From Snuella sedimenti (lineage in GTDB: Bacteria > Bacteroidota > Bacteroidia > Flavobacteriales > Flavobacteriaceae), in NCBI RefSeq assembly GCF_016428595.1, contig NZ_JAELVQ010000002.1, forward strand, positions 62,001 through 126,000: a stretch of 64,000 nucleotides of DNA, read 5' to 3'. Position 1 is the stretch's first letter. The number at the start of each line of letters is the position of its first letter. Shown here piece by piece: positions 1 through 9,570 of this stretch. The notes beneath the pieces were generated by a model that saw only the letters and a program-made list of their open reading frames with translations, did no database searches and was not told the DNA's origin. The position numbers were made by a program, and so were the translations under genes.

Positions 1-62
1 CTGGTGTTGCAGGTAGAACGCAACGTAGATCTAAGTACGGTGCTAAACGCCCTAAAAAGTAA
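1..62 (+). CDS. rpsL: 30S ribosomal protein S12, C-terminal end (partial)
   Basis: The window opens inside this gene; only the last 19 residues (GVAGRTQRRSKYGAKRPKK) and the TAA at 60-62 are present. The GVAGR...SKYG(A/V)KRPK ending is the typical S12 tail. S12 sits at the decoding centre of the 30S subunit. It stands directly before rpsG and fusA, the usual str-operon order, which supports the call. The 5' part is outside the window, so nothing can be said about its start or promoter. Confidence 0.93.
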   Translation, partial: GVAGRTQRRSKYGAKRPKK

Positions 63-63
63 A

Positions 64-150
64 ATGAAAGTTAGAAGTTAGAAGTTAGAAGTAAAAAGTT
101 TAACTAATTACCAATAACTAATAGCCAATAACTAATAACTTAAAAAGAAG
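64..150. repeat. low-complexity spacer between rpsL and rpsG
   Basis: This spacer is built from short near-repeats: GTTAGAA repeated three times (about 68-90) followed by several ACTAAT/CCAATAACTAATA units (about 105-138). It has no open reading frame and no T-run hairpin. Similar word-like repeats (TTAGA, ACTAA, TTTCAAG) fill other spacers in this window, for example around rpsM and before the sigma factor gene near 35.3 kb. Confidence 0.7.
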
Positions 151-152
151 AC

Positions 153-629
153 ATGAGAAAAAGACAAGCTAAAAAAAGACCGCTTTTACCAGATCCAAGG
201 TTTAACGATCAGTTAGTTACGCGTTTTGTAAATAACATGATGTGGGATGGTAAAAAGTCTGTAGCGTTTAAAGTTTTCTATGATGCAATTGACATTGTAG
301 ATGCTAAAAAAACAGATGAAGAAAAATCTGCTTTAGAGATTTGGAAAGATGCTTTATCTAATGTAATGCCTCACGTAGAAGTACGTAGTCGTCGTGTTGG
401 AGGTGCAACCTTTCAAATTCCAATGCAAATACGTCCTGATCGAAAGATTTCAACAGCGATGAAGTGGTTGATTGGTTATGCACGTAAAAGGAATGAAAAA
501 TCTATGTCACAGAAGTTAGCCTCTGAAATTTTAGCAGCAGCTAAAGAAGAAGGAGCAGCTGTTAAGAAAAGAGTTGATACTCATAAAATGGCAGAAGCAA
601 ATAAAGCATTCTCTCACTTTAGATTTTAA
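153..629 (+). CDS. rpsG: 30S ribosomal protein S7
   Basis: The 158-residue protein matches bacterial S7 in length and begins with the family's basic [17 protein letters not shown] stretch, continuing with the [19 protein letters not shown] segment that contacts the 3' major domain of 16S rRNA. S7 nucleates assembly of the 30S head and lines the E site. The ATG at 153 follows the repeat-rich rpsL spacer; no Shine-Dalgarno is seen, as usual in this phylum. fusA begins 6 bases after the stop, so both are surely on one messenger. Confidence 0.97.
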   Translation: MRKRQAKKRPLLPDPRFNDQLVTRFVNNMMWDGKKSVAFKVFYDAIDIVDAKKTDEEKSALEIWKDALSNVMPHVEVRSRRVGGATFQIPMQIRPDRKISTAMKWLIGYARKRNEKSMSQKLASEILAAAKEEGAAVKKRVDTHKMAEANKAFSHFRF

Positions 630-635
630 TAAGAA

Positions 636-2762
636 ATGGCAAGAGATTTAAAATTCACTAGAAATATTGGTATTGCTGCACACATTGATGCAGGAAAAAC
701 TACTACAACAGAGCGTATCCTTTATTATACGGGTGTGTCCCATAAAATAGGAGAGGTGCACGATGGTGCAGCTACTATGGACTGGATGGAGCAAGAGCAA
801 GAAAGAGGTATTACAATTACTTCGGCTGCTACTACTTGTACTTGGAACTTTCCATTGGAAAATGGGCAGCCTGTCGATGAAACTAAAGGTTACCACTTTA
901 ATATAATAGACACTCCTGGTCACGTTGACTTTACTGTTGAGGTAAACCGTTCATTACGTGTGTTAGACGGATTGGTGTTTTTGTTTAGTGCAGTTGATGG
1001 TGTAGAGCCTCAATCTGAAACTAACTGGAGACTTGCAGATAACTACAAAGTTCCAAGAATTGGTTTCGTTAACAAAATGGACCGTCAAGGATCTAACTTT
1101 TTAGGTGTTTGTCAACAGGTAAAAGATATGTTGAAGTCTAACGCGGTGCCAATTGTATTGAATATTGGTGACGAGGTAGACTTTAAAGGAATTATCGATT
1201 TAGTAAAAAACCGTGCAATTGTATGGCACGATGAAACACAAGGGGCAACTTTTGATGTTATCGATATTCCAGAAGATATGAAGGAAGAAGCTCGTAAGTA
1301 TCGTGCACTTTTAATTGAAGAAGTTGCTACGTACGATGAGAATCTTTTAGAAAAGTTTATGGAAGATGAAGATTCAATTACAGAGGATGAAGTGCATGCC
1401 GCACTTAGAGCTGCTGTAATGGATATGGCTATTATTCCTATGATTTGTGGCTCTTCATTTAAAAATAAAGGGGTGCAATTCTTATTAGATGCCGTATGTC
1501 GCTATTTGCCTTCACCTTTAGATAGAGATAATATTATAGGTACAAATCCAAATACAGGAGCAGAAGAGATTCGTAAGCCAGATGTAAAAGATCCGTTCTC
1601 TGCATTGGCATTTAAAATTGCTACCGATCCTTTCGTTGGACGTTTAGCATTCTTTAGAGCCTATTCTGGTCGTTTGGATGCAGGTTCTTATATTTTGAAC
1701 AATCGTTCAGGAAAAAAAGAACGTATCTCAAGAATCTATCAAATGCACTCAAATAAGCAAAATGCTATCGATTTTATCGAAGCAGGAGATATTGGAGCGG
1801 CTGTAGGGTTTAAGGACATTAAGACAGGTGATACCATGTCTGCAGAAAACGCACCAATTGTATTGGAATCTATGGACTTTCCAGATCCAGTAATTGGTAT
1901 TGCGGTTGAGCCTAAGACTAAAGCAGATGTTGATAAATTGGGTATGGCTTTAGCTAAATTATCTGAAGAAGACCCGACATTTACGGCAAGAACAGATGAA
2001 GCTTCAGGACAGACGATTATTTCTGGAATGGGTGAGCTTCACTTAGATATTATTGTTGACCGTTTAAAGCGTGAGTTTAAGGTTGAAGTTAATCAAGGAC
2101 AGCCTCAGGTAGAATACAAAGAAGCTATTACACAACGTGCAGAGCACAGAGAAGTTTATAAGAAACAATCTGGTGGACGTGGTAAATTCGCAGATATTGT
2201 ATTTACATTAGAGCCTGCTGAAGAAGGTAAGGTTGGATTAGAATTTGTTTCTGAAATAAAAGGTGGTAACGTTCCAAAAGAATTTATTCCATCTGTAGAG
2301 AAAGGATTCAAAATGGCTATGGTAAATGGTCCATTGGCAGGATATGAAGTTGATGCTATGAAAGTGACATTAACAGACGGTTCTTATCACGATGTGGATT
2401 CAGATCAATTATCGTTCGAATTAGCTGCTAAACTTGGATTTAAAGCTGCTGCTAAGGCTGCAAAAGCTGTTATTATGGAGCCAATCATGAAACTTGAAGT
2501 TATCACCCCAGAAGAAAATATGGGTGATATTGTAGGTGACTTAAACCGTCGTCGTGGACAAGTTAGTGATATGGGAGATAGAGCTGGAGCTAAAACAGTA
2601 AAAGCTACCGTGCCATTATCAGAAATGTTCGGATACGTAACGACGTTAAGAACATTGTCTTCAGGTCGTGCGACATCAACTATGGAATTTTCACATTATG
2701 CTGAGACACCTTCAAATATTTCTGAAGAAGTGATTAAAGCTGCTAAAGGTGTTGAAGCTTAA
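636..2762 (+). CDS. fusA: translation elongation factor G
   Basis: EF-G drives GTP-dependent translocation of tRNAs and mRNA on the ribosome. All GTPase motifs are visible: G1 AHIDAGKT (15-22), switch I RGITI (57-61), G3 DTPGH (92-96) and NKMD (146-149). They are followed by domains II to V, including GMGELHLDI in domain III and the VEYKEAIT start of domain IV. At 708 residues it has the usual full length. It lies 6 bases after rpsG and 11 before rpsJ. A tuf gene, often found next in other phyla, is absent here. A bacteroidal EF-G2-type paralogue cannot be excluded from sequence alone, but the str position favours the housekeeping copy. Confidence 0.97.
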   Translation: MARDLKFTRNIGIAAHIDAGKTTTTERILYYTGVSHKIGEVHDGAATMDWMEQEQERGITITSAATTCTWNFPLENGQPVDETKGYHFNIIDTPGHVDFTVEVNRSLRVLDGLVFLFSAVDGVEPQSETNWRLADNYKVPRIGFVNKMDRQGSNFLGVCQQVKDMLKSNAVPIVLNIGDEVDFKGIIDLVKNRAIVWHDETQGATFDVIDIPEDMKEEARKYRALLIEEVATYDENLLEKFMEDEDSITEDEVHAALRAAVMDMAIIPMICGSSFKNKGVQFLLDAVCRYLPSPLDRDNIIGTNPNTGAEEIRKPDVKDPFSALAFKIATDPFVGRLAFFRAYSGRLDAGSYILNNRSGKKERISRIYQMHSNKQNAIDFIEAGDIGAAVGFKDIKTGDTMSAENAPIVLESMDFPDPVIGIAVEPKTKADVDKLGMALAKLSEEDPTFTARTDEASGQTIISGMGELHLDIIVDRLKREFKVEVNQGQPQVEYKEAITQRAEHREVYKKQSGGRGKFADIVFTLEPAEEGKVGLEFVSEIKGGNVPKEFIPSVEKGFKMAMVNGPLAGYEVDAMKVTLTDGSYHDVDSDQLSFELAAKLGFKAAAKAAKAVIMEPIMKLEVITPEENMGDIVGDLNRRRGQVSDMGDRAGAKTVKATVPLSEMFGYVTTLRTLSSGRATSTMEFSHYAETPSNISEEVIKAAKGVEA

Positions 2763-2773
2763 ATATTAAGAAA

Positions 2774-3079
2774 ATGAGTCAAAAAATCAGAATAAAATTA
2801 AAATCTTACGATCACAATTTAGTAGACAAGTCTGCTGATAAGATTGTAAAAACAGTAAAGAGTACGGGTGCTGTTGTAACTGGGCCAATTCCATTACCAA
2901 CACACAAGAAAATTTTCACTGTTTTACGTTCGCCACACGTAAATAAAAAGTCAAGAGAACAATTTCAATTAAGCTCTTATAAGCGTTTACTTGATATTTA
3001 TTCGTCATCATCTAAAACAATTGATGCTTTGATGAAACTTGAATTACCAAGTGGTGTTGAAGTAGAGATAAAAGTCTAA
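2774..3079 (+). CDS. rpsJ: 30S ribosomal protein S10
   Basis: The 101-residue protein shows the S10 signatures [14 protein letters not shown] at the N-terminus and GPIPLPT with [13 protein letters not shown] in the long loop. S10 binds the 30S head and, in E. coli, doubles as NusE in antitermination; whether it does so here is unknown. The gene starts the classical S10 order but is attached to fusA with only an 11-base gap. It is then separated from rplC by a 148-base spacer rich in dyads. Confidence 0.96.
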   Translation: MSQKIRIKLKSYDHNLVDKSADKIVKTVKSTGAVVTGPIPLPTHKKIFTVLRSPHVNKKSREQFQLSSYKRLLDIYSSSSKTIDALMKLELPSGVEVEIKV

Positions 3080-3227
3080 TTCAGAATCCAGAATTCAGAA
3101 TTCTGAATTAGTTAAAATGTCCCACCGATGTGGTCGCGGGAAAAACGGAAAAATGCAGTTCAAGGTCGAAATGTGTTTTGGCCTTGAATTTTTAATAACA
3201 AATAGTAATAATTAATAAATAGTAAAT
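3080..3227 (+). promoter_or_regulatory. structured spacer / candidate attenuator before rplC
   Basis: This is a long gap inside an otherwise tight operon. It holds an 18-base perfect palindrome (AATTCAGAATTCTGAATT, 3092-3109), a GC-rich dyad CCCACCG/CGCGGG near 3121-3140, and a 9-bp hairpin TTCAAGGTC/GGCCTTGAA (3159-3167 with 3180-3188). The hairpin is followed directly by TTTTTAATAA, the layout of an intrinsic terminator. Inference: a conditional terminator or ribosomal-protein leader controlling rplC and the genes behind it. E. coli regulates this operon by L4, but through a leader in front of rpsJ. Confidence 0.55.
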
Positions 3228-3845
3228 ATGTCTGGGTTAATAGGAAAGAAAATCGGTATGACCAGCATCTTTGATGAAAATGGAAAGAACATTCCATGTA
3301 CAGTAATCGAAGCAGGTCCATGTATCGTTACCCAAGTCAGAACTGAAGAAGTTGATGGTTATAATGCTGTTCAATTAGGTTTCGATGACGCGACAGAAAA
3401 AAGTGCTACTAAAGCTGACTTAGGTCATGCTAAAAAAGCAGGGACTTCTGTAAAACGCAAGGTTATTGAATTCAAAGGTTTTGACAAGGAGTACAAATTA
3501 GGTGATGCAATCACTGTAGAACACTTCAACGAAGGAGAATTTGTTGATGTATCGGGAACATCTAAAGGAAAAGGATTCCAAGGTGTTGTAAAACGTCACG
3601 GATTTGGAGGTGTGGGTCAAGCTACCCACGGTCAACATAACCGTTTAAGAGCGCCAGGATCAATTGGTGCTGCGTCATATCCTGCTAGAGTATTCAAAGG
3701 CATGAAAATGGCCGGAAGAATGGGTGGTGAAAAAGTGAAAGTTCAAAATTTAAGAGTTTTAAAAGTAGTTGCTGAAAAGAACCTGCTTGTTGTTAAAGGT
3801 TGCGTACCTGGACATAAAAACTCTTATGTAATTATTCAGAAGTAA
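3228..3845 (+). CDS. rplC: 50S ribosomal protein L3
   Basis: L3 starts folding of 23S rRNA and reaches toward the peptidyl transferase centre. The protein (205 residues) has the L3 N-terminus [13 protein letters not shown] and the hallmark central loop [21 protein letters not shown], then the GMKMAGRMG motif near residue 160. The start at 3228 follows the structured spacer. The stop TAA shares its last base with the rplD start codon (one-base overlap, TAATG), which suggests translational coupling. Confidence 0.97.
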   Translation: MSGLIGKKIGMTSIFDENGKNIPCTVIEAGPCIVTQVRTEEVDGYNAVQLGFDDATEKSATKADLGHAKKAGTSVKRKVIEFKGFDKEYKLGDAITVEHFNEGEFVDVSGTSKGKGFQGVVKRHGFGGVGQATHGQHNRLRAPGSIGAASYPARVFKGMKMAGRMGGEKVKVQNLRVLKVVAEKNLLVVKGCVPGHKNSYVIIQK

Positions 3846-4474
3846 TGAAAGTAGCAGTTTTAGATATAAACGGAAAAGACACAGGTAGAAAGGCAGACCT
3901 TTCTAATGATGTGTTTGCTATAGAACCTAATAATCATGCTGTGTATTTGGATGTTAAGCAATATTTAGCAAACCAAAGACAAGGAACTCACAAATCCAAA
4001 GAGCGTAGTGAGATTGCTGGTAGTACACGTAAGATTAAAAAGCAAAAGGGGACTGGTACTGCTAGAGCAGGTAGTATTAAGTCTGGTGTATTTAAAGGAG
4101 GAGGTCGTATGTTTGGACCAAGACCTAGAAATTATAGTTTCAAACTTAATAAAAATCTTAAGCGTTTAGCACGTAAATCGGCGCTAAGTATTAAAGCTAG
4201 TGAGAAGTCTATCGTGGTATTAGAAGACTTTAATTTTGAGTCTCCAAAAACGAAAAACTTTACCGCAGTGCTAAAAGCCTTAAACTTAGAAGGTAAAAAA
4301 TCTTTGTTTGTGTTGGGTGGTTCAAATAATAATGTATATTTGTCATCGCGCAATTTAAAAGGTTCTGAAGTTGTAACTAATTCAGAATTAAGCACTTATA
4401 AGATTTTGAATGCAAATCAAGTAGTGCTTTTAGAAGGTGCTTTAGAAGGAATTGAAACAAACTTAAGTAAATAA
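3845..4474 (+). CDS. rplD: 50S ribosomal protein L4
   Basis: L4 (209 residues, normal length) lines the peptide exit tunnel. The rRNA-binding loop is recognisable as [11 protein letters not shown] followed by [20 protein letters not shown]. The ATG overlaps the rplC stop by one base. In E. coli L4 represses its own operon; a similar role here is only a guess, but the dyad-rich spacer before rplC would be the natural target. Confidence 0.96.
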   Translation: MKVAVLDINGKDTGRKADLSNDVFAIEPNNHAVYLDVKQYLANQRQGTHKSKERSEIAGSTRKIKKQKGTGTARAGSIKSGVFKGGGRMFGPRPRNYSFKLNKNLKRLARKSALSIKASEKSIVVLEDFNFESPKTKNFTAVLKALNLEGKKSLFVLGGSNNNVYLSSRNLKGSEVVTNSELSTYKILNANQVVLLEGALEGIETNLSK

Positions 4475-4481
4475 GAAACAG

Positions 4482-4772
4482 ATGAGTATCTTAATTAAAC
4501 CTATAATCACAGAAAAAGCGACTACAGATAGCGAGTTAAGAAACTGTTATACGTTTTCGGTGAATACAAAGGCGAACAAGGTAGAAATTAAAAAAGCAGT
4601 AGAAGCTGCTTATGGTGTTTCTGTTGAAAAAGTTCGTACTATAAATGTCCGTCCAGATAGAAGAACCCGTTATACAAAAACAGGTATTCAACATGGTAAA
4701 ACAAATGCTGTTAAAAAGGCAATTGTACAACTGGCGGAAGGTGAAATGATTGATTTATACAGTAACATGTAA
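4482..4772 (+). CDS. rplW: 50S ribosomal protein L23
   Basis: L23 sits at the tunnel exit, where it docks trigger factor and SRP. The 96-residue protein begins with the family motif LIKPIITEKAT and carries FSVNTKANKVEIKKAVEAAYGV, the alpha/beta core, and VRTINVRPDRRTR in the loop. It lies 7 bases after rplD and 10 before rplB. Length and order are typical; nothing unusual was seen. Confidence 0.96.
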   Translation: MSILIKPIITEKATTDSELRNCYTFSVNTKANKVEIKKAVEAAYGVSVEKVRTINVRPDRRTRYTKTGIQHGKTNAVKKAIVQLAEGEMIDLYSNM

Positions 4773-4782
4773 TTAGACAAGA

Positions 4783-5610
4783 ATGTCAGTAAGAAAATTA
4801 AAACCAATCACACCAGGTCAGCGTTTTAGAGTAGTTAATGGATTTGACGCCATTACTACTGATAAGCCGGAAAAGAGCTTGCTCGTTCCGAATAAAAGAT
4901 CTGGTGGTAGAAACAGTCAAGGAAAAATGACCATGCGCTATATCGGTGGTGGTCATAAAAGAAAGTATCGTATTGTCGATTTTAAAAGAGACAAAGCAGG
5001 AATTCCTGCTGAAGTGAAGTCGATACAATACGATCCAAACAGGACAGCTTTTATCGCTTTGTTAAACTATCAAGACGGCGAGAAAAGATACATTATTGCC
5101 CAAAATGGTTTGCAAGTTGGTCAAAATGTAGTGTCTGGATCTGAAGGTATTGCTCCTGAAATAGGAAACGCAATGCCGTTAAGCCAAATTCCATTAGGAA
5201 CTATTATTTCTTGTGTTGAGCTAAGGCCAGGGCAAGGTGCGGTAATTGCACGTAGTGCCGGAGCATTTGCTCAATTAATGGCTAGAGATGGTAAGTTTGC
5301 TACAATTAAGTTGCCATCGGGAGAAACGCGATTAATTTTAGTTAATTGTATGGCTACTGTAGGAGTTGTTTCTAACTCAGATCATCAGTTGTTAGTGTCT
5401 GGTAAAGCAGGTAGAACAAGATGGTTGGGTAGAAGACCTCGTACTAGACCGGTAGTTATGAACCCTGTCGATCATCCAATGGGTGGTGGTGAAGGACGTG
5501 CTTCTGGAGGACATCCAAGATCTAGAAAGGGTATCCCTGCTAAAGGATTTAGAACACGTTCTAAAAAGAATCCAACTAACAAATACATTGTAGAACGTAG
5601 AAAGAAATAA
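4783..5610 (+). CDS. rplB: 50S ribosomal protein L2
   Basis: L2 is needed for subunit joining and peptidyl transfer. The 275-residue protein contains the C-terminal signature [13 protein letters not shown]. The first His (residue 231 here) aligns with E. coli His229, which is important for activity, and is kept. The second His of the common DHPHGGGEG form is Met233 here. The basic tail [17 protein letters not shown] is also typical. It lies between rplW and rpsS with gaps of 10 and 3 bases. Confidence 0.97.
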   Translation: MSVRKLKPITPGQRFRVVNGFDAITTDKPEKSLLVPNKRSGGRNSQGKMTMRYIGGGHKRKYRIVDFKRDKAGIPAEVKSIQYDPNRTAFIALLNYQDGEKRYIIAQNGLQVGQNVVSGSEGIAPEIGNAMPLSQIPLGTIISCVELRPGQGAVIARSAGAFAQLMARDGKFATIKLPSGETRLILVNCMATVGVVSNSDHQLLVSGKAGRTRWLGRRPRTRPVVMNPVDHPMGGGEGRASGGHPRSRKGIPAKGFRTRSKKNPTNKYIVERRKK

Positions 5611-5613
5611 GAC

Positions 5614-5892
5614 ATGGCAAGATCATTAAAAAAAGGACCTTACGTTCATTATAAATTAGAAAGAAAAGTAGCTGCTAATGTTGAAGCTGATAAAAAGACA
5701 GTAATCAAGACTTGGTCTAGAGCCAGCATGATTACTCCAGATTTTGTTGGGCAGACAATTGCAGTGCACAATGGCCGTCAATTTGTGCCTGTTTACGTTA
5801 CAGAAAATATGGTAGGTCATAAATTAGGAGAATTTTCACCAACACGATCGTTTAGAGGTCATGCAGGTGCTAAAAACAAAGGTAAAAAGTAG
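5614..5892 (+). CDS. rpsS: 30S ribosomal protein S19
   Basis: A 92-residue S19 with the standard [11 protein letters not shown] start, [22 protein letters not shown] core and [18 protein letters not shown] end. S19 lies in the 30S head beside S13 and contacts the A-site tRNA region and bridge B1. The start is 3 bases after the rplB stop, and rplV follows 6 bases later. Length and residues match the family. Confidence 0.97.
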   Translation: MARSLKKGPYVHYKLERKVAANVEADKKTVIKTWSRASMITPDFVGQTIAVHNGRQFVPVYVTENMVGHKLGEFSPTRSFRGHAGAKNKGKK

Positions 5893-5898
5893 TAAGCT

Positions 5899-6306
5899 AT
5901 GGGAAGTCGTAAAAAACAAATGGCAGACGCTATTAAGGAGAGAAAAAAGCATGTTGCTTTTGCGAAGCTTAATAATTGTCCTACATCTCCAAGAAAAATG
6001 CGTTTAGTAGCCGATTTAGTAAGAGGTGAACGCGTAGAAAAAGCACTTAACATATTAAAGTTTAGTCAAAAAGAAGCATCTAATCGTTTAGAGAAATTGT
6101 TATTGTCTGCAATCGCAAACTGGCAATCTAAAAATGAGGATGCTAATATTGAAGAGGCCGAATTATTTGTAAAGGAAATTAGAGTAGATGGCGGATCTAT
6201 GTTAAAGAGATTACGTCCAGCTCCTCAAGGTCGTGCACACAGAATAAGAAAACGTTCTAACCACGTAACAATTGTAGTTGGAGCAAACAATAACACACAA
6301 AGCTAA
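5899..6306 (+). CDS. rplV: 50S ribosomal protein L22
   Basis: L22 (135 residues) lines the exit tunnel with a beta hairpin, the site of macrolide-resistance mutations in other bacteria. The protein has the [20 protein letters not shown]-terminal helix and the loop segment RRAP-like [21 protein letters not shown] short basic N-terminal extension ([17 protein letters not shown]) precedes the core; another ATG lies at residue 8. The annotated start gives a 6-base gap to rpsS. Confidence 0.95.
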   Translation: MGSRKKQMADAIKERKKHVAFAKLNNCPTSPRKMRLVADLVRGERVEKALNILKFSQKEASNRLEKLLLSAIANWQSKNEDANIEEAELFVKEIRVDGGSMLKRLRPAPQGRAHRIRKRSNHVTIVVGANNNTQS

Positions 6307-6315
6307 GATAGAAGT

Positions 6316-7035
6316 ATGGGACAAAAAACAAATCCAATCGGAAATCGCTTAGGTATTATCAGAGGATGGGAATCTAATTGGTACGGAGGTAATGATTATG
6401 GAGATAAGCTTGCCGAAGATGACAAAATTAGAAAGTACGTTCATGCACGTTTATCAAAAGCTAGTGTATCCAGAGTAATTATAGAGCGAACCTTAAAACT
6501 TGTAACCGTTACTATCACTACGGCTCGTCCAGGTATCATTATTGGTAAAGGCGGTCAAGAGGTAGACAAGTTAAAAGAAGAGCTTAAAAAGATTACAGGA
6601 AAAGAAGTTCAGATTAACATCTTTGAAATTAAGAGACCTGAACTAGATGCATTTTTAGTAGCATCAAGTATTGCACGCCAAATAGAAAACAGAATTTCTT
6701 ATCGTCGTGCGATAAAAATGGCTATTGCTGCTACAATGCGTATGAATGCTGAAGGAATAAAAGTTCAAATTAGTGGACGTTTAAATGGTGCTGAAATGGC
6801 ACGTTCTGAACACTACAAAGAAGGACGTATTCCTTTATCGACCTTTAGAGCCGATATTGATTATGCTTTAGTTGAGGCACACACTACTTACGGTAGATTG
6901 GGTGTTAAAGTATGGATCATGAAAGGTGAAGTATATGGTAAAAGAGAACTTTCTCCGCTTGTTGGATTGTCCAAAAAGCAAGGAAAAGGTGGAGCCGGAG
7001 GGCGTGGAAATTCAAAACCTCGTCGTAGAAAGTAA
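6316..7035 (+). CDS. rpsC: 30S ribosomal protein S3
   Basis: S3 (239 residues) forms part of the mRNA entry channel. The N-terminal [19 protein letters not shown] is diagnostic. A KH RNA-binding domain with the GKGG loop ([15 protein letters not shown], around residues 73-87) follows, and then the C-terminal domain with [14 protein letters not shown]. The glycine- and arginine-rich tail ([17 protein letters not shown]) is lineage-like. The gap to rplV is 9 bases and to rplP 21. Confidence 0.97.
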   Translation: MGQKTNPIGNRLGIIRGWESNWYGGNDYGDKLAEDDKIRKYVHARLSKASVSRVIIERTLKLVTVTITTARPGIIIGKGGQEVDKLKEELKKITGKEVQINIFEIKRPELDAFLVASSIARQIENRISYRRAIKMAIAATMRMNAEGIKVQISGRLNGAEMARSEHYKEGRIPLSTFRADIDYALVEAHTTYGRLGVKVWIMKGEVYGKRELSPLVGLSKKQGKGGAGGRGNSKPRRRK

Positions 7036-7056
7036 TTTTTTATAAAGTAAAGAAAA

Positions 7057-7476
7057 ATGTTACAGCCTAAAAGAACAAAATTTCGTAAGCAACAAAAAGG
7101 ACGTATGAAAGGACTTTCCCAAAGAGGGAATCAACTTTCAAACGGAACTTTTGGTATAAAAGCATTAGACTCTCAATTTATTACATCACGCCAAATAGAG
7201 GCTGCACGTATTGCCGCTACACGTTACATGAAAAGAGAAGGGCAACTTTGGATTAAAATATTTCCAGACAAGCCAATTACTAAGAAACCTCTTGAAGTAC
7301 GTATGGGTAAAGGTAAAGGTGCCGTTGAGTATTGGGTAGCAGTTGTAAAACCAGGACGTGTGCTTTTTGAAGTAGGAGGAGTGCCAATTGAAATTGCAAA
7401 AGAAGCATTGCGATTAGCAGCTCAAAAACTACCGGTTAAAACTAAGTTTATAATTGCTCGCGATTACGAAGCATAA
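7057..7476 (+). CDS. rplP: 50S ribosomal protein L16
   Basis: L16 (139 residues) binds 5S/23S rRNA near the A-site tRNA elbow. It begins [16 protein letters not shown] and has the conserved [33 protein letters not shown] and KTKFI segments. The stop at 7476 is followed by a 98-base gap that carries the shared leader motif in front of rpmC, so the tight S10 operon is interrupted here at the translational level. Confidence 0.97.
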   Translation: MLQPKRTKFRKQQKGRMKGLSQRGNQLSNGTFGIKALDSQFITSRQIEAARIAATRYMKREGQLWIKIFPDKPITKKPLEVRMGKGKGAVEYWVAVVKPGRVLFEVGGVPIEIAKEALRLAAQKLPVKTKFIIARDYEA

Positions 7477-7485
7477 TTTATTTGA

Positions 7486-7577
7486 TATTATGAAATGAGC
7501 TATTAATAATTTCGAGTTAATGAAACTATAAATGGCGAATTACATCTGACCAAAGTAAAAAATAAGATTTACAGATG
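7486..7577 (+). promoter_or_regulatory. start-codon-pairing leader motif, copy A (rpmC)
   Basis: Three blocks shared with other leaders are seen. Block 1 is ATGAAATGAGC (7490-7500), block 2 is TGGCGAATTACATCTGACC (7533-7551) and block 3 is ACAGATG (7571-7577), whose ATG is the rpmC start. CATCTG (7543-7548) is exactly complementary to CAGATG (7572-7577) with 23 bases between. GCTA in block 1 can also pair with TGGC in block 2 with one G-U. Inference: an mRNA hairpin that covers the start codon. The same blocks precede a susD-like gene (46.7 kb) and queE (62.6 kb), and a variant precedes a sulfatase gene. Confidence 0.6.
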
Positions 7578-7766
7578 AAACAATCAGAAATTAAAGAATT
7601 ATCTACCGCTGAGTTACAGGAAAAACTTGGTGAGACAAAAAAGAGCTATTCAGACTTAAAATTAGCTCATGCAATATCTCCTTTAGAAAATCCAATTCAG
7701 CTACGTACAATTAGACGTACTGTAGCAAGAATTGCGACGGAATTAACTAAAAGAGAATTACAATAA
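7575..7766 (+). CDS. rpmC: 50S ribosomal protein L29
   Basis: The 63-residue, helix-rich protein has the L29 pattern: [17 protein letters not shown] at the start and [19 protein letters not shown] near the end. L29 lies by the tunnel exit next to L23. The ATG at 7575 is part of the ACAGATG block of the shared leader motif, so it may be shut by pairing with CATCTG 29 bases upstream. rpsQ follows 11 bases after the stop. Confidence 0.95.
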   Translation: MKQSEIKELSTAELQEKLGETKKSYSDLKLAHAISPLENPIQLRTIRRTVARIATELTKRELQ

Positions 7767-7777
7767 TTCTGCGAAAG

Positions 7778-8035
7778 ATGGAAACAAGAAATTTAAGAAA
7801 AGAACGTATAGGAGTTGTTACAAGTAACAAGATGCAAAAATCCATTGTGGTTGCAGAGGTTAAAAAAGTAAAACACCCTATGTATGGTAAGTTCGTGTTA
7901 AAAACAAAAAAATATGTTGCACACGACGAAACAAACGATTGCAATATTGGAGATACTGTAAGGATCATGGAGACAAGACCTTTAAGTAAATCTAAATGTT
8001 GGAGATTAGTTGAAATCATAGAAAGAGCTAAGTAA
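7778..8035 (+). CDS. rpsQ: 30S ribosomal protein S17
   Basis: S17 (85 residues) is a primary 16S rRNA binder with an OB fold. The sequence shows [28 protein letters not shown] and the [22 protein letters not shown] ending typical for the family. It begins 11 bases after rpmC, and its stop TAA at 8033-8035 lies two bases before the rplN start codon, so coupling is likely. Confidence 0.96.
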   Translation: METRNLRKERIGVVTSNKMQKSIVVAEVKKVKHPMYGKFVLKTKKYVAHDETNDCNIGDTVRIMETRPLSKSKCWRLVEIIERAK

Positions 8036-8037
8036 TT

Positions 8038-8406
8038 ATGGTACAGCAAGAATCAAGATTAAAAGTAGCAGATAACACTGGAGCAAAAGAAGTATTGACA
8101 ATACGTGTTCTAGGTGGTACTAAAAGAAGATATGCTTCTGTAGGAGACAAAATAGTTGTTTCTGTAAAAGATGCGACACCTAATGGAAACATTAAGAAGG
8201 GTGCGGTATCTACAGCAGTTGTTGTACGTACTAAGAAAGAAGTAAGAAGACCTGATGGATCTTATATTAGATTTGATGATAATGCTTGTGTGCTTTTAAA
8301 CCCTGCGGGAGAAATGAGAGGTACACGTGTATTTGGTCCTGTTGCTAGAGAACTTCGTGATAAACAATTCATGAAAATTGTATCATTGGCACCTGAAGTG
8401 CTTTAA
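8038..8406 (+). CDS. rplN: 50S ribosomal protein L14
   Basis: L14 (122 residues) forms intersubunit bridges with 16S rRNA and contacts L19. The start [18 protein letters not shown], the [15 protein letters not shown] core and [25 protein letters not shown] end are all classic. It opens the spc block, spaced 2 bases from rpsQ and 12 from rplX. No spc-specific promoter is obvious, so it is read with the S10 genes. Confidence 0.97.
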   Translation: MVQQESRLKVADNTGAKEVLTIRVLGGTKRRYASVGDKIVVSVKDATPNGNIKKGAVSTAVVVRTKKEVRRPDGSYIRFDDNACVLLNPAGEMRGTRVFGPVARELRDKQFMKIVSLAPEVL

Positions 8407-8418
8407 TGGATTATTAAG

Positions 8419-8730
8419 ATGACAAAGCTTAAAATAAAAACTGGAGATACTGTTAGAGTGATTGCCGGAGACCATAAAGGAGCCGAAGGTAAAGTTCAAA
8501 AGGTATTAATAGCGAAAAACAAAGCCATTGTAGAAGGCGTAAACTTGGTGAAGAAACATACTAAGCCAAGTGCACAAAACCCTCAAGGTGGTATCGTAGA
8601 AAAAGAAGCTGCAATCCACATTTCTAACTTATCACTGTTAACTTCAAAGGGAGAAACAACACGTGTTGGGTATAGAGTGGAAGGCGATAAGAAAGTAAGA
8701 TTTTCAAAAAAATCTAATGAAGTAATATAG
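8419..8730 (+). CDS. rplX: 50S ribosomal protein L24
   Basis: The 103-residue protein contains a KOW motif ([21 protein letters not shown], residues 5-25) and the [19 protein letters not shown] segment of L24, an early assembly protein near the tunnel exit. It is 2 bases upstream of rplE. Length and residues are normal. Confidence 0.96.
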   Translation: MTKLKIKTGDTVRVIAGDHKGAEGKVQKVLIAKNKAIVEGVNLVKKHTKPSAQNPQGGIVEKEAAIHISNLSLLTSKGETTRVGYRVEGDKKVRFSKKSNEVI

Positions 8731-8732
8731 TT

Positions 8733-9284
8733 ATGGCATATTCACCTAGACTTAAAGAAGAGTATAAAAGCAGAGTTATTGCAGCTCTCACAGAAGAATT
8801 TGGATATAAGAATGTTATGCAAGTTCCAAAACTAGAAAAGATAGTGATATCTAAAGGTGTTGGAGCTGCAGTAGCAGATAAAAAGTTAATCGACTACGCA
8901 GTAGAAGAATTAACAACAATATCCGGACAGAAAGCTGTAGCTACAATATCTAAAAAGGACGTTGCATCATTTAAATTGCGTAAAGGGATGCCAATTGGCG
9001 CTAAAGTAACTTTGCGTGGAGAAAGAATGTATGAATTTTTAGATCGTTTAGTTACTTCGGCCTTACCACGTGTGAGGGATTTTAGCGGAATTAAGGCAAC
9101 TGGTTTTGACGGAAGAGGTAATTACAACCTTGGAGTTACCGAACAAATTATTTTTCCAGAGATAAATATTGATAAAGTTAATAAAATCTCAGGAATGGAT
9201 ATTACATTTGTAACTTCTGCAGAGACAGATAAAGAAGCAAAATCATTATTAACTGAATTAGGGTTACCTTTTAAAAAGAACTAA
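8733..9284 (+). CDS. rplE: 50S ribosomal protein L5
   Basis: L5 (183 residues) binds 5S rRNA in the central protuberance and touches the P-site tRNA. Seen are the N-terminal [10 protein letters not shown], the [14 protein letters not shown] strand, the [13 protein letters not shown] motif and the [21 protein letters not shown] end. It lies 2 bases after rplX, and rpsN follows after 3 bases. Confidence 0.97.
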   Translation: MAYSPRLKEEYKSRVIAALTEEFGYKNVMQVPKLEKIVISKGVGAAVADKKLIDYAVEELTTISGQKAVATISKKDVASFKLRKGMPIGAKVTLRGERMYEFLDRLVTSALPRVRDFSGIKATGFDGRGNYNLGVTEQIIFPEINIDKVNKISGMDITFVTSAETDKEAKSLLTELGLPFKKN

Positions 9285-9287
9285 GAC

Positions 9288-9557
9288 ATGGCTAAAGAAT
9301 CAATGAAAGCCCGCGAGGTAAAAAGAGCTAAAACAGTAGCGAAGTATGCTGAGAAACGTAAAGCTTTAAAAGAAGCAGGCGATTACGAAGCATTACAAAA
9401 GTTACCTAAAAACGCTTCCCCAATTCGCATGCATAATAGATGTAAATTAACAGGGAGACCTAAAGGATACATGAGAACTTTTGGTATTTCACGTGTAACG
9501 TTTAGAGAAATGGCCAATCAAGGTCTAATTCCAGGTGTTAAAAAAGCTAGTTGGTAA
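9288..9557 (+). CDS. rpsN: 30S ribosomal protein S14 (long, zinc-free form)
   Basis: At 89 residues this is the long S14 form. Only one Cys is present ([11 protein letters not shown]), so the CxxC...CxxC zinc ribbon of the short S14 type is absent. The ending [24 protein letters not shown] is diagnostic. S14 sits in the 30S head. The stop at 9557 is followed by a 72-base spacer with a hairpin before rpsH, the widest gap in this part of the operon. Confidence 0.96.
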   Translation: MAKESMKAREVKRAKTVAKYAEKRKALKEAGDYEALQKLPKNASPIRMHNRCKLTGRPKGYMRTFGISRVTFREMANQGLIPGVKKASW

Positions 9558-9570
9558 AATATTTTAAATT

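Noticed and set aside
7486-7577. Leader motif as a simple insertion sequence end or promoter repeat
   Set aside because: The copies have different middle sequence and length, end exactly at start codons and keep complementarity, which fits RNA pairing better than a transposon end. In the queE copy the promoter lies outside the motif.
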